Part shown: piece by piece, positions 22,513 to 33,867 of the stretch
How positions within the stretch are numbered: the stretch's first letter is position 1
How the letters are laid out: each line of letters begins with the position of its first letter
DNA from: Cycas panzhihuaensis
Taxonomy: Eukaryota > Cycadophyta
Assembly (NCBI GenBank): GCA_023213395.1
Contig: CM041465.1
Span: 217,007,741-217,071,740 of the forward strand
DNA: 64,000 nt
Direction of reading: 5' to 3'
The notes under the pieces: generated by a model
Databases searched by the model: none
What the model saw: only the letters and a program-made list of their open reading frames with translations
Told to the model about the DNA's origin: nothing
Program-made: the position numbers and the translations under genes

Positions 22513-23539
22513 CTAAGAAAATTATTTGAGTAAATATTTATACTATTGCAAGTATGAGTGTCTAATATCACTCAATGACCACAAGGTAGATGAATAAATA
22601 CTCTTCAAAGTACAATTTAAGCCAAAGAAGAACAATACACGTAAAGAGGATTAATGCTAGTATTATTGACAAATTAAATCCTCTTATTATATGACCTTAG
22701 TTGATGAAATAATATTCCTCAAAGAAATTGTATTTCAATTTCTCTTCGTGTGCTAAATCAATGCAGAAAATATACTCCCAAGAAGATGAAAAGACTCCTC
22801 AAAAAATATTGAAATGTCAAACTATAGAAGGAGACATATATTAACAAAGGAATATTATGAGGAATATGCTAATATTTATAACCTAATGTTATAAACATTA
22901 GCATGAATATTTGATTTTTGAAAAAATTATCGAAGGCGGCAATGGCATTCCATTCTAGGGGTTAGATGTCTGTTGATTGGCGATGTTCTTGTCTTGCAAG
23001 CGATGACTCATGTACGTGGCTATGGTGGCGACTCAAATGATGACGGCGGCTGGAGGGCAACTCATTGAGCGACTGCAATGAAGGAGGAGCAGCCAGGGAC
23101 GTGATGGAGGCGACTACAACAGATAGTAGTGGTGGCTCCTTGAGTGACTGCCAACGGAGGATAGAGCACTGGTTGTGGTGACTTCAACAGACAGTAGTGG
23201 TGGCTCCTTGAGAGACTATCGACGAAGGTGGCTTTTAGAAAGACAATCAATGGAGGAAGAAGCATAAGAGTCGAGTTTCAACTACAACTTTCCTTTCACA
23301 AGAACCAACAAAGGCGACTCCCCTCAAGCAACTAAGTGACGAGCACACTCCAAGAGATTGTGGGCAGCCACTTGACTGCAATCTAAGTGGTGACAACAAG
23401 TAAAAGAGGGGATGGCGCCTAAAACCTGGACAAGATAAGAGATTTGCTGATTTTAGAGGAAGGAGCATGCACTTTTAGACAACATCAGATGCTCAGACAA
23501 AGCATAGTTTAAAAACATAGGTGTCATAAAAGCAACCTG
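22513..23539 (-). other. Leader of interior 1
   Basis: About 1 kb between gag and the primer site. It holds a diverged internal duplication (around 23105-23150 and 23188-23230, both with GTAGTGGTGGCTCCTTGAG). Minus-strand frames 23468-23247 and 23265-23062 correspond to the 143-codon frame of interior 2 but are shifted. The primer site, GCTTTGATACCA at 23540-23551 on the plus strand, directly abuts LTR 2. Confidence 0.6.
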
Positions 23540-23551
23540 GCTTTGATACCA

Positions 23552-23930
23552 TGTCAAAATGAGTGGATAAGAGATGGACACATAACATATATCACATGCA
23601 CAGAAGACAAGAGATGACAATATGCTAATGAATCACAACTCTTTTGAATTCTCATTCAAAGAAATTAAGTGAATACATCTCATATATGTAGATTTATAAT
23701 GTTCTAAACATAGGTGGTAGTTTTAACCACATAACTGCTGCCTCAAAATATGGTAGGCTCTAAACAACCTCATTTATTATTTCAAGTATCTTTGACTTCT
23801 ACTAACCACTTCATTAGTGACATTGACTAAGCATATTCTCATTAAGAATATTCTATGTGAAAAAATATTCTAATGAAATTACAAATGAACTTAAATGAAC
23901 ATGAAATGGGAATGTACATTATTTTTAACA
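23552..23930 (-). repeat. LTR 2, shared by both interiors
   Basis: 379 bp, TGTCAAAATGAG...TTTTTAACA. On its left is the interior-1 primer site. On its right is the interior-2 purine tract (CCCTCTGAT, read as ATCAGAGGG). It therefore acts as 5' LTR of one interior and 3' LTR of the other. It resembles LTR 3 more than LTR 1. Confidence 0.9.
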
Positions 23931-24161
23931 CCCTCTGATAATGTTAAGTTCATTTTCTCTCATAAACATCAATGTCTTGAGTCTCTCAACCCTTTCATGA
24001 CTCAAGGCCTTGGTGAGTATATCTGTAATTTGATCATTTGAATTAGAATAGATCAACTCAACTATGCCATTCTCCACTTGCTCTCAAATCAAATGATGGT
24101 GTATTTCCACATGCTTGGTTTTGGCATGGAAAACTAGATTCTTTGACAATTAAATGACTCC

Positions 24162-25400
24162 TTAATTGTTGCAGAATAATAGAGTAGGCCCATCTTGAAC
24201 AAGTCTGAAGTGATTAAGAAGTCCTCTAAGCCAAATGGTTTCATAGGTTGCTGTAACTGCAACTTTGTATTCAACCTCTGTAGAAGATAAAGAAACTGTT
24301 GGTTGTAATTTACTACTCCATGAGATCAAACCAGAACTAAGTGCAAATGCATATCTTGATGCAGATCTTCTCTTATCGGCATCTCCTACCCAATCTAAGT
24401 CGGTGTAGCCCTGTAATACAAATTCAAAAGATTTATGAAATAACAGTCCAAACAGAATAGTTCCATGAACATATCTCAAAATACATTTTGTTACTTTCCA
24501 ATGTGAGCTGGAAAGAGCACTCATATATCATGATACAATAGCACCAACAAAACTCAAATTAGGTCTAATGTTAGTCAAATATATAAGACTTCCCACTAAT
24601 TGCTTGTATAGAGTTTCATTTACTGTTTTGTCACTAGTTTCCTTTACCAATTTGAGACCAACTTCCATGGGTGTAGCAATTGATTTACAGTTCTCTATAT
24701 GGAAGCGTTTTAGCAAATCATAAGCATATTTTGATTGAGATACAATGATATGACCACCCTTCTGCCAAATTTCCATCTCAAGGTAGAAGTGTAGAAGTCC
24801 AAGATCAGTCATTTCAAAAGCTTTTGACAATTGTTTTTTGAGTATGTTGTTCTTTTCAGTATTACAACCAGTCAAAATAATATTATCAACATACAAAGCT
24901 ACAATGAGGATTTGATCATCCTCATGTAATACATACAAACAGTGATCTGATTCCCATCTTGTGAATCCAAGAGAGATGAAATAATCATCAATGTGTAAGT
25001 ACCTACTTAAGCTCATATAGAGCTTTCTTCAATTTGCAAACAAGCTACTCACCTCCAACCTTCTCAAACCCTTCTGGTTGTTTCATGTAGACGACTTCAT
25101 CTAGGGTGCCATTAAAAAATGCATTCTTCACGTCCATTTGATGAAGTTCCCAACCAAATTGAGCTATAAGAGAATTAACATCCGGATAGTGGTCATTTTC
25201 GCTATAGGTGTAAAAGTCTCCTCAAAATCAATTTTGGGTGTCTGAGCATAGCCTTTTGCAACAAGTCGAGCCTTGTATCTTTCTATAGCACCATCAAAAT
25301 GATACTTGACTCGATACAACCATCTGCAACCAAGTACCTTTTTACCTGGAGGTAACTCGAAGATCCCAACTGTCATTCTTCATAATGGGGTCATACTCTT
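24162..25400 (-). pseudogene. Copia RT and RNase H, interior 2
   Basis: 25376-25164 has [28 protein letters not shown] and [11 protein letters not shown]; the following HQMDVKNAF block is in another frame. 25016-24528 has VALYVDNIILTG, the same D-to-N active-site change as interior 1, then FEMTDLGLLHFYLEMEIW and KQLVGSLIYLTNIRP. 24524-24162 is RNase H with GLISWSSKLQ, SLSSTEVEYK and LFCNN. Stops and frame changes break the chain. This copy is not interrupted by another element, so it shows the original arrangement of interior 1. Confidence 0.9.
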
Positions 25401-25518
25401 CCTTCATGGCTACTTGTCAATGAGCCATATCTTTGGCTTCATGGAATGTTTGTGTTTCATCAACACTTAAGACTTTTCTCATCAAGGCAAGATTGGTTTT
25501 GCTCCTTGTTTGAATTCC

Positions 25519-26800
25519 TTAATCAAGATTCACTTCTCCAGAATCTTGAATGGTTTGCAAATGCCATTTTGGTAATTTCTTTTGAGAAGAACTAGGAATA
25601 GTAGTATAGGGAGGAACAAAAGAAGTGGAAGCTTCACCATGATCACTCTCTTTACTTTTCTCACCCTGTCTAATTTCTTTTCCTTTATGTCTTTTGTCTT
25701 CTTCAATGGGTACAATAAGCTGATCATCATCATTAGTTTCTTGAGACAAAACATCTCTATTAAGAATAGTTTTTTCTTAGAGGCTCCAAAGCCTATGTCA
25801 TGTTATAACCCACAAGAATACATTTTGTACTATTTTCATCAAGTTTGTGCCTTTTTTCATCAAGCACATGTACATATGCAATACACCCAAAAATGTAAAG
25901 ACGTGAAGCATAAGGTTTTACACTAGTCCATGCTTCTTCAGGAGTTACATTTCTAACTGCTTTAGTAGGATTTATATTCAGCAAGCACACAACTGTATTA
26001 ATAGCTTCTCCCCAAAGTCCTTTAGGAACATTTCTTGCTTTCATCATGCATCGTGCCATTCTAAGTATGGTACGATTCTCCTACTCTGCAACACCATTTT
26101 GTTGTGGATTATATGTCGTTGTAAATTGATGTTGTATTCCATGACTTTTACAAAAGTTGATGAATTCATTAGACAAATATTCGCTTCCGCTATCACTTCT
26201 TAAGATCTTAGTCTTTCTATTAGAAAAGTTTTTAACTTCGGCCTTGAATTCTCTAAACCTTGTAAAAGCATTTGACTTGTGTTTGAGGAGATACACCCAA
26301 CATCTTCTTGTAAAATCATCACTAAATGTGATGAAGTATTATGCTCCTCTATATGAGGATGGTGAAATTGGCCCACATGAGTCAGAGTGTACCGACTCTA
26401 ACTTCTTTAGCTTTGCCACTTAGATTTTTGGAATGGTTCTCTATGCTACTTCCCAAGTTCATATACTTCACAAACTTTGTCAGTTTTATTGATTGAAGAC
26501 AAGTCATTTACCATACTCAATCTATACATAAGTTGAAAACTAGAATAATTCAAATGATAATAATGGTCATGCCATAAAGTGTTAACAAAATGTTGAGCAA
26601 CAAGTCCAAGCTCAGATGTGCCAGAGAATTTAAAGACTCCATTGTCTTGGACACCTTGAGCAATTACAATACCATTTTTCTTCATTAAACACTTTGACTC
26701 ATTGAATTCTACCTTGATATTCTGCTTAGTAATACAACTGACAGGTAGTAAGTTGTGCTTGAAGGAGGGTACAAGTAACATATTTGAAACCTTAAAAGTT
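25519..26800 (-). pseudogene. Copia integrase, interior 2
   Basis: 26781-26446 is the pre-integrase region (SFKHNLLPVSCITKQN, LWHDHYYHLNYSSFQ). 26296-26081 is the rve core with LRSDSGSEYLSNEF and QQNGVAE, so the catalytic Glu is kept but followed by a stop. 26059-25793 carries NVPKGLWGEAINTVVCLLN and the copia C-terminal side. 25749-25519 is the acidic linker toward RT. Comparison with interior 1 shows that the two copies acquired different lesions. Confidence 0.87.
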
Positions 26801-26819
26801 CCATAGTCTGGTTAACGAA

Positions 26820-27828
26820 TGCTGATTGTGCTGCAACCAACAACTTGATGTTGACTATTGTCACCAAGTACAATAGGAGGAATTTGACAATCTTTTAAAT
26901 CTTCAAATTAGTCTTTGTGATAAGTGATATATTTTGATGCTTCTAAATCAACATACCACTCACATATATCTTGGCTTCTAGCATTAAATACAAAGACTTT
27001 GTCATCTTCATTTGTAGACAAAGCAAGTGTGCTCTTCTTCTTATCAGCTTTCTTTTTCCAACATTGCTTCTTCAAATGTCCTTTCTTGTTGCAATACTTA
27101 CAAACATCATCACGTTTTGGTTTTTGCATATTACTGTTGCTTTCATGTGATTGTTGTTTTGGACCATTATTTGGAGGTTTCTTCTTGAACTTTGATGCAA
27201 GTACAATAGTACTATTGCCACCATGATCATAAAAACCCATATGTTGTTCTTCATGCAATAATAAACCACCTAATTTCTCATTTGTAAGACATAGTCTTGT
27301 TGTTACAAATATGTGATAGCCTTCATGCAAGCTATTCAAAGTTATGCTTACAAGTTTTTTATCTTTTAGGACTTTGCCTACTGCAACACGTTTCTCTTTT
27401 ATCTCTTTCAACTTTTGCAAATGAGAAGAGATAGAGTCATTATTTGACATTTTACATGAGTAAAGCAAATTTCTAAGATATAAGGCTCTGGTTTCATTTT
27501 TGGTCTCAAATAGATCCCTAAGAGTCTTCCATGCATCTAATGCTAATGTTTTTCCTTAAAGATGAGTGATTAACTCATCAACCACCAATAAATTGATGAC
27601 AGCTAGGGCTCTTTGGTTCCTGTCATACCATGCTGCTTCTTTGATCTCATCAACTGGGTCTTCTTCAGGCTTTTTGTCTTTTCCATCTACAACTTCCATG
27701 AACCTATGTAAGGCTAAAATGTTGGAAATCTTAAATTTCCACATTACATAATTTTTTTCATTTAACTTCTGTGACTTAAGCAAAATATAACCTAAATTAT
27801 TCACAAAAGACATTTCAGATTCTTGCAA
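26820..27828 (-). pseudogene. Copia gag and protease, interior 2
   Basis: 27828-27556 is the gag N-terminus (SQKLNEKNYVMWKFKISNIL). 27468-26908 is a longer frame with ISSHLQKLKEIKEKR and an intact zinc knuckle CKYCNKKGHLKKQC, then a protease block WYVDLEASKYITYH in which the S-G of D-S-G-A is changed. It is better preserved in the knuckle than interior 1. A gap near 27470-27555 is frame-shifted. Confidence 0.88.
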
Positions 27829-28818
27829 CTAAGGAAATTATTAGAGTAAATATTTATACTATCGCAAGTATGAGTGTCTAATATCACTCAGTGACCGTAA
27901 GACAGATGAATAAATACTCTTCAGTGCACAATTTAAGCCAAAGAAGAACAATACACGTAAAGAGTATTAATACTAGTATTAATGGCAAATTAAATCCTCT
28001 TGTTATATGACCTTAGTTGATGAAATAATACTCCTCAAATAAGTTGTATTTCAATTTCTCTTCAAATGCTAAATCAATATAGAAAATATACTCCCAAGAA
28101 GATGAAAAAACTCCTGAAAAAATATTCAAATGTCAAACTATAGAAGGAGACATAGATTAACAAAGGAATATTATGAGGAATATGTTAATATTTATAACTT
28201 AATAATGTTATAAACATTAGCATGAATACTTGATTTTCGAAAAGATCATCGAAGGCGATAATGGAGTTCCATTTCGACGGTTAGACGTCTGTTGATTGGC
28301 GGAGTTCCCATCTTGTAGGCAACGACTTCTGTCCGTGGCTCTGGTGGCGACTCAAATGATGACAATGGTTGGTGGGCAACTCATCGAGCAACTGTCGATG
28401 AAGGACAGGCGGCTAGGGGCGTGATGAATGTGGCTACAACAGATAGCAATGGCGACTCCTCGAGCAACTGCCAATGGAGGATGGAGCACTGGTTGTGGTG
28501 ACTTCATCGGACAATAGTGGGGGCTCCTCGAGAGACTACCGATGAAGGTAGTTTCTAGAAAGATAATCGATGGAGGACGAAGCACAAGAGCCGAGTTTCG
28601 ACCACAATTTTCTTGCACGATAACCAATAAGGCGACTCCCCTCAGGCAGCTAAGTGACGGGCGCACTCCAAGAGATTGTGGGCAGCCACTTGATTGCAAA
28701 CTAAGTGGTGACAATAAGTAAAAGAGGGGATAGCACCTAAACCCTGGACAAGAGAGATTTGCTGATTTTAGAAGAAGGAACATGCACTTAAAGACATAGG
28801 TGTCATAGGAGCAACTTG
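27829..28818 (-). other. Leader of interior 2
   Basis: About 1 kb, homologous to 22513-23539. A 143-codon minus-strand frame (28783-28352) lies in it. Part of it is recognisable in interior 1 but split there. No known domain. The primer site before LTR 3 reads GCTTTCATACCA at 28819-28830, one more change than in interior 1. Confidence 0.55.
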
Positions 28819-28830
28819 GCTTTCATACCA

Positions 28831-29237
28831 TGCCAAAATGAGTGGATAAGAGATGGACACATAACATATATCACATGCACAAAAGACAAGAGATGACAAT
28901 ATGCTAATGAATCACAACTCTTGACAATATGCTAATGAATCACAACTCTTTTGAATTCTCATTCAAAGAAAATAAGTGAATACATCTCATATATGTAGAT
29001 TTACAATGTTGTAAACATAGGTGGTAGTTTTAACCACATAACCGCCACCTCAAAATATAGTAGGCTCTAAACTACCTCATTTATTATCTCAAGTATCTTT
29101 GATTTCTACTAACCACTTCATTAATGACATTGACTAAGCATATTCTCACTAAGAATATTCTATGCTAGAAAATATTCTAATAAAATTACAAATGAACTTA
29201 AATGAACATGAAATGGGAATGCACATTATTTCTAACA
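28831..29237 (-). repeat. LTR 3 (5' LTR of the second interior) with a 28-bp tandem duplication
   Basis: 407 bp, TGCCAAAATGAG...TTCTAACA. It is longer than LTR 1 and LTR 2 because a 28-bp unit beginning GACAATATGCTAATG is present twice in a row, around 28895-28950. Apart from that it matches LTR 2 closely. The outer target duplication GCCAA follows at 29238. Confidence 0.9.
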
Positions 29238-29242
29238 GCCAA

Positions 29243-29880
29243 GTCCTCCCATCAAACAATGAATATTGTAGTGAAGAATTAACTCCCAACACTAACAACA
29301 AACATGGTATGCCTAACAGTGACGAGAAATCAAGATTAACAACTAATGATGATAGATCAGAAGAATCAACCCAAGATAGTAATATAAACATCAAGTCATA
29401 GGAAAAGGATATTACAACATTGTCACTTCAGTATCACCCAATTACTATCACTTGCTTAAGAACTGTCATCAGTACTCCTTTTATTCCCCTAAAAGTAAAA
29501 GAAATTGTGTTGGACATCTCTACAAATCAAATTCAAAATATGATAGAAAATCAACAAAATTTTCAAGAAATCAATATACCTAGTCATAATTTTGAGTGGA
29601 AGATCCCTTGGGATGTTTTGACAACAATTCATCTAATAGATGAATATACCATGCCACTATCACAAATTAAAAAGTCATATCAAAACAGAAGACAATGGTC
29701 TATAATGTCATGGTTCAATAAACGATTAACCATAATTCAGGATCAAGCATCTTTTGGATCACATATTCAACACTTCTTTTGCAACTTAAATTGACACATG
29801 AATTTCACAAATTTATACAATATTATGCAGCTCGCATGAGGACTATTCCATTCTAGTAGCCTTCAAGGATGAATCTTTTC
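29243..29880 (+). pseudogene. 3' interior of the outer element
   Basis: A plus-strand open stretch (29420-29794, 124 codons) with features such as HNFEWKIPWDVLTTIH and IDEYTMPLSQIKKS, and a shorter charged frame before it. I do not recognise the product. It follows the gag part of the outer element once the three-LTR unit is removed. It could be a gag C-terminus or an unrelated accessory frame. No RT, integrase or protease motif is visible. Confidence 0.4.
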
Positions 29881-29894
29881 AAGAGGAAAGAGCT
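29881..29894 (+). other. Polypurine tract of the outer element
   Basis: AAGAGGAAAGAGCT directly precedes the 3' LTR. A purine run in this place primes plus-strand DNA synthesis. Its position supports 29895 as the LTR start. Confidence 0.75.
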
Positions 29895-30123
29895 TATAAT
29901 GAGCATAATTAATATAATTAGGCATCAATAAATATTAATGAAGGGTAACGTCTATTAAATGATAAATCATACCCCTTCATACAAATAATATAAATATGGA
30001 TCCTATTGTAACATTCTATAATCAATTGAATAATATATCAAAACAATATATCTTCAGATATTTTGGGGTCTTTTGACGAAACCTACCTCCTGTTTACGAG
30101 TGTGACCAGTCTGGGTCATGTCA
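29895..30123 (+). repeat. 3' LTR of the outer element
   Basis: 229 bp, TATAATGAGC...CATGTCA. It has no LINE and so shows the empty target site, GGATCCTATTGTAAC, near 29999-30013. It is followed by the target duplication TAATC. Confidence 0.9.
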
Positions 30124-30128
30124 TAATC

Positions 30129-30352
30129 TCATTTCCTAGTTGTGCTTGATGTCCATGATATCGCATTAGTGCTTCATGAAGAGCACCCATTACCATGTGT
30201 CCACATCATAATACTATCAAGACAACAAATTGATGAATATGTGATACCACTTGTTCAAATCATTGTTACAACTCCATATGTTGATTATGTTAGAATACCA
30301 AAAGATACACGAAAGAATAATAATAATAATTCTTAAATGCCTTGCATGGGTG
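30129..30352. other. Short flank between two elements
   Basis: A 64-codon plus-strand frame (30142-30336) ends in a run of Asn codons (AAT repeat). I see no family match, and its length gives no support for a gene. This is pre-insertion flank of the outer element, contiguous with sequence left of 2283 before that insertion. Confidence 0.4.
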
Positions 30353-30682
30353 TGTTAGTGTGATAGTTAATGCTAAGTCACATGGTTAATGTTAAATGTG
30401 TATTAGTAAATGCAAAACCAAAAGGTGCGGATATTTTAGAGGGTCGCAACCAATGGGTTGGATGTACCATTTGGGGGATTATAAATAAACCCCAGAGTCC
30501 ATTGTAAAATCATCCAAGAATGATCAATGTGATGTAAGGATCTTTTGTAGTGGTTTTTTTCTTGAAAGGGTTTTCCACTTAAATATTATGTACTGTGTGC
30601 ATGTGCTCTTTATTGTTTGCTTGTTGTATATGATCAAGATCTTGTAGTTTAGAATATATGCGTGTTTTCATGTTTCTTCACA
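30353..30682 (+). repeat. 5' LTR of the 30353 copia
   Basis: 330 bp, TGTTAGTG...TTCACA. The central part with GTGGTTTTTTTCTTGAAAGGG is clearly related to the LTR of the 13268 element. A TATAAATAAA run near 30480 is the likely promoter box. Confidence 0.9.
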
Positions 30683-30694
30683 TGGTATCAAAGC

Positions 30695-32030
30695 TGAACG
30701 AAGCACATAGCTGAGGCAAGGTTGGGTGGACATGATAAGATTGAAGGTTGCCTGGTAACATTGGTAGAGCCCTATTCTGATGATTTTAATCTTCTTCAAC
30801 AACTAAAAGAGTGACATAGTGGTGCAATGGTGATTGAGGAGGCAGATTTCACCTATCAATAAGAATTTCTTCACCGTACTAGGTTTAAAATCAATATTGG
30901 GCACACTTTAGACCGTGTTGGGCTTGTTTTGAAGCCATTTAGAGCTTGGAAGGCATGTTGGGCACTTCATATGCCACTTGGGCATGATTTGAAGGTGATC
31001 TAATACTATTGGGTTGCATTGGGCATGTTTTGAGAGCATTAGGCTCCATTTGAAGGCTGTTTGACATTATTGTGCATAAAATTTAGCATCCAGACATTCA
31101 AAAATGATTAAACATCATTTGTTAGCGTGATTAAATCCTTTGAGGATGTTTTCAACTCTTATTAAGATGTTGGGCAATGTTTGAAGACTGTAGAGATCTT
31201 TTTTATGCTTGAAGAAGGTGTTGGCCCCTTTTTTGCTAGTAAATATCCTTGGAGAAGTTATCCTCACTCATTGGACCGCCCATAGACTACTTGGGGGTTG
31301 GATTCTTGTGTGTTGATGTTTGAACGAAGCGTGGCACCTTCTCATAGCCGTAGCGGGCCCTTTTGTACATATTTGGTCAGTTGGAGTTGTGCAGGAGGAC
31401 GTGCTGCTCATAATGTTGCCACATTTTGTGGAGCTGCCATTTGATAGTATTTGCATTGCAGTTGATATAATAAGCTTAGATAACCTTGATCTAACTTGAA
31501 ATATTTTTCATTTGACTTTTCAATGCTTTGTATAAAGATGTGAAGTTTGGAAAAGGATGCATAAGTAAAAAGGTGGTAGTTGCCCATAATTGGGTATATT
31601 CTTTCATTTCTTTTTAAATTTTTTTTTTATATATTTAAAATTTTGAAGGAAAACAACATTGCACCTATTTTTATTGATCGTTTTGACTCGTTTTCGCAAT
31701 ATTTTGAGCAAAAAAATTTGCATGGGAATTCTTGGTCACTTAAACTTACCAAATTAAGACCCATACAACTATTTTTTCACGTCTTTTGAAGTGATTTTGG
31801 GTGAATGAAGTGTGCTTTGGTAGCCATCAGTGGTGGGTGTAAAAATAGTGAAGCCTAGGGTTTGTGTGATGTTAATGGTGTTCGAAATCTATTGTCAAAG
31901 CCATTAAATATCACACTTCTTGGCAAATTTGCTAGAGAACGGAGATTGAGCAGTGTGCAAAGTGCTGCTTGTGTGACTAAAGGTCAAGTAGTTTAGTGAA
32001 AACAACTCGTTTGTGAGCCCATTTCTCATG
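30695..32030 (+). other. Leader of the 30353 copia
   Basis: About 1.3 kb with no conserved coding frame. Loosely repeated phrases such as TTGGGC and TTTGAAGGC recur around 30900-31080, as in the leader of the 13268 element. A T-rich run is at 31613-31632. Confidence 0.5.
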
Positions 32031-33280
32031 ACGGAGAAGATGATGCCTTAAGTTATCTTTAATGGGAATAATTTCAGTGAGTGGAAGGCTAACATGGAGT
32101 TGGTTTTAATGGTGAATCAACTTTGGGGGATCACCAAAGATGAATTGTTTACTATTCCGTGGGATGCGAAGGAGCGAACTTGTCAAGAGGAAAAGCAGTT
32201 TATGGTTGTTGGGTTGGGCTATTAAAATTGTCTCTAGCACCATATCAGAGACCCATAGTCCACAACCTTGATAAACCAAACGAAATTTGGACAAAATTGT
32301 GTGAGACGTTTGAAAAGAAGAAGATAAATCACAGTGTTTCTTTGATTATGCAACTTCTTAATGCAAAATTGGAAGACGAAAGAAACATAAGCGCTTACCT
32401 GAGTAAAATAACTGATTTGATAAACAAATTAAAAGAGATTAAATCTGGCTGAATTGATGATGCACTATTGTTTGCACTAGTTATGTCTAAACCACTGATT
32501 GCATTTGGAACCTTTTAGATCATCTATGCGAGAGATGAAGTAATGGAGGGTGAATCCTTTGAGAAAATGAAAGGTCTCATTTTAGTCGAGGATGCCAAGT
32601 TGAAACACCATGGTTTGCTTGGTGATTTTGAATCAAATCACGCCTTGGTCATGAAGACATAGAGGAGAGATGATGTTTAGAAAGGGAAGCCTACATAAAA
32701 GTCAGGAGAAATCTCTTAAGAGAAGAAGTTTGTTGGTAAATGTAATTACTGCAAAAATGATGGCCGCAAAGAGAAGAATTATTGGCTCAAAAGGTAGGAC
32801 AAACAAAAAGCAAGTAAGGATGAGAAAGAAAAGGGTGTTGTAGCTTATTGTGTAAAAGTATCAACTTTGTCAACTAAGTCAAATCATAGAGACTATTGGA
32901 TTTTAGACTTAAGAGCACAAAAACATATTTCTTTTTAGAAGCAGAACTTTGATACATAGATTGCTGGTCAAGGTGAAGTTGAAATCATTCTTGGAGATGT
33001 GAGCGTGTTGCTTGTTGAGGGTGTTGCCACTATTTCACTTACAAAAGGCAAATTTAAAGGTGTATATTATGTAACTAAAATGAAGATGAACCTGTAGTCA
33101 GCTCAGGAGATACGCAAACAAGGTATGAAGGTTGAGCTTTATAAAGATAGATGCCTAATTATGGATTCTAAGAAAAATTTCTCTGTCATTGCCACTAGAA
33201 AAGTGAGAGATAACTTTTGGGTGTTTGAAAAGTTTCAATCCTAAAATCGATCCTATGCCTTTGTAGCCAACAATGATGAT
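32031..33280 (+). pseudogene. Copia gag and protease remnant (30353 element)
   Basis: Gag should start at 32031, but the ATG is ACG here. Recognisable pieces are the region with VHNLDKPNEIWTKLCETFEKKK (frame 32159-32452) and a knuckle reading CNYCKNDGRKEKNYW, where the His and last Cys are lost. A protease block around 32890-32930 lacks its usual residues. Several TAG and TAA codons fall where the sister element has Gln. The part is not functional. Confidence 0.85.
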
Positions 33281-33867
33281 GTGAGTAAACTTTGGCATGA
33301 ACGCCTTGGACACCTTAATTACAAAAGCATAGCACTTATGAATCAACTAAAAATGGTTGAAGGATTGCCCTGTACATGTGTGGGAAGTATCCTTGCTATC
33401 CTTTTGCTCAGGATTGTGCTTGAAAAGCCAAGGAGAAGTTGGAACTCGTGCATTCAGATGTGATGGGTCCTCTCTTAAACCCTTCCATACCTGGAGCTCA
33501 CTGTACTTTAGTGTTTGTAGATGATTATATTAGGAAGGCTTGTGTATATTTTTCGAAGAATAAGTCTGAAGTGTTCTGCCACTTTTGTGAATGGAAGGTA
33601 TATGTCAAGAATGAATGTGAAAAGAAAATAAAAATTCTAGGGAGTGATAATGGCAAGGAATAGGACAATAATGCTTTCAATCAGTTCTGTCTAAATCATG
33701 GTATAAACTAGGAATTCACAGTCCCATATACCCCACAACAAAATAGTGTTGCTAAAAGAAAGAATTGTACCATGATGGAAATGGCAAGGTGTATGGTGCA
33801 CGCGAAGAACTTGCCACCTAAAATTTGGGTAGAAGTTGTTGGGACTACTATTTATATCTCGAATAGG

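Larger units (their letters stand above)
11725..29237 (-). mobile_element. Three-LTR tandem Ty1-copia unit
   Basis: Three related LTRs (11725-12100, 23552-23930, 28831-29237) alternate with two interiors of the same minus-strand copia family. Each interior is about 4.9 kb once the nested element is removed, and each has gag, protease, integrase, RT and RNase H in the order expected for copia. The flanks ACCAA (11720-11724) and GCCAA (29238-29242) fit one 5-bp target duplication with one change, so the whole unit occupies a single insertion site. The middle LTR serves both interiors, the expected product of unequal recombination between LTRs. Both interiors have many frameshifts and stops. Confidence 0.88.
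2283..30128 (+). mobile_element. Outer gag-only LTR retrotransposon, TA...CA type, with nested insertions
   Basis: Two 229-bp direct repeats bound the element: 2288-8850 (once the LINE at 2403-8723 and one copy of its target duplication are discounted) and 29895-30123. A perfect 5-bp target duplication TAATC lies outside them at 2283-2287 and 30124-30128. Two bases after the 5' LTR is a primer-site-like TGGCATAAGAG, resembling the initiator-Met site TGGTATCAGAG with two changes. A purine tract AAGAGGAAAGAGC precedes the 3' LTR. LTRs begin TATAATGAGC and end TCA, a non-canonical TA...CA end known for some plant elements. Without nested insertions the interior is only about 3.2 kb, with a gag-like frame and no visible pol. 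I infer a non-autonomous gag-carrying element; loss of pol by deletion is the alternative. Confidence 0.85.

Noticed and set aside
30142-30336. Possible small gene of 64 codons
   Set aside because: No family match, ends in an AAT run, and is no longer than frames expected by chance in this AT-rich DNA.
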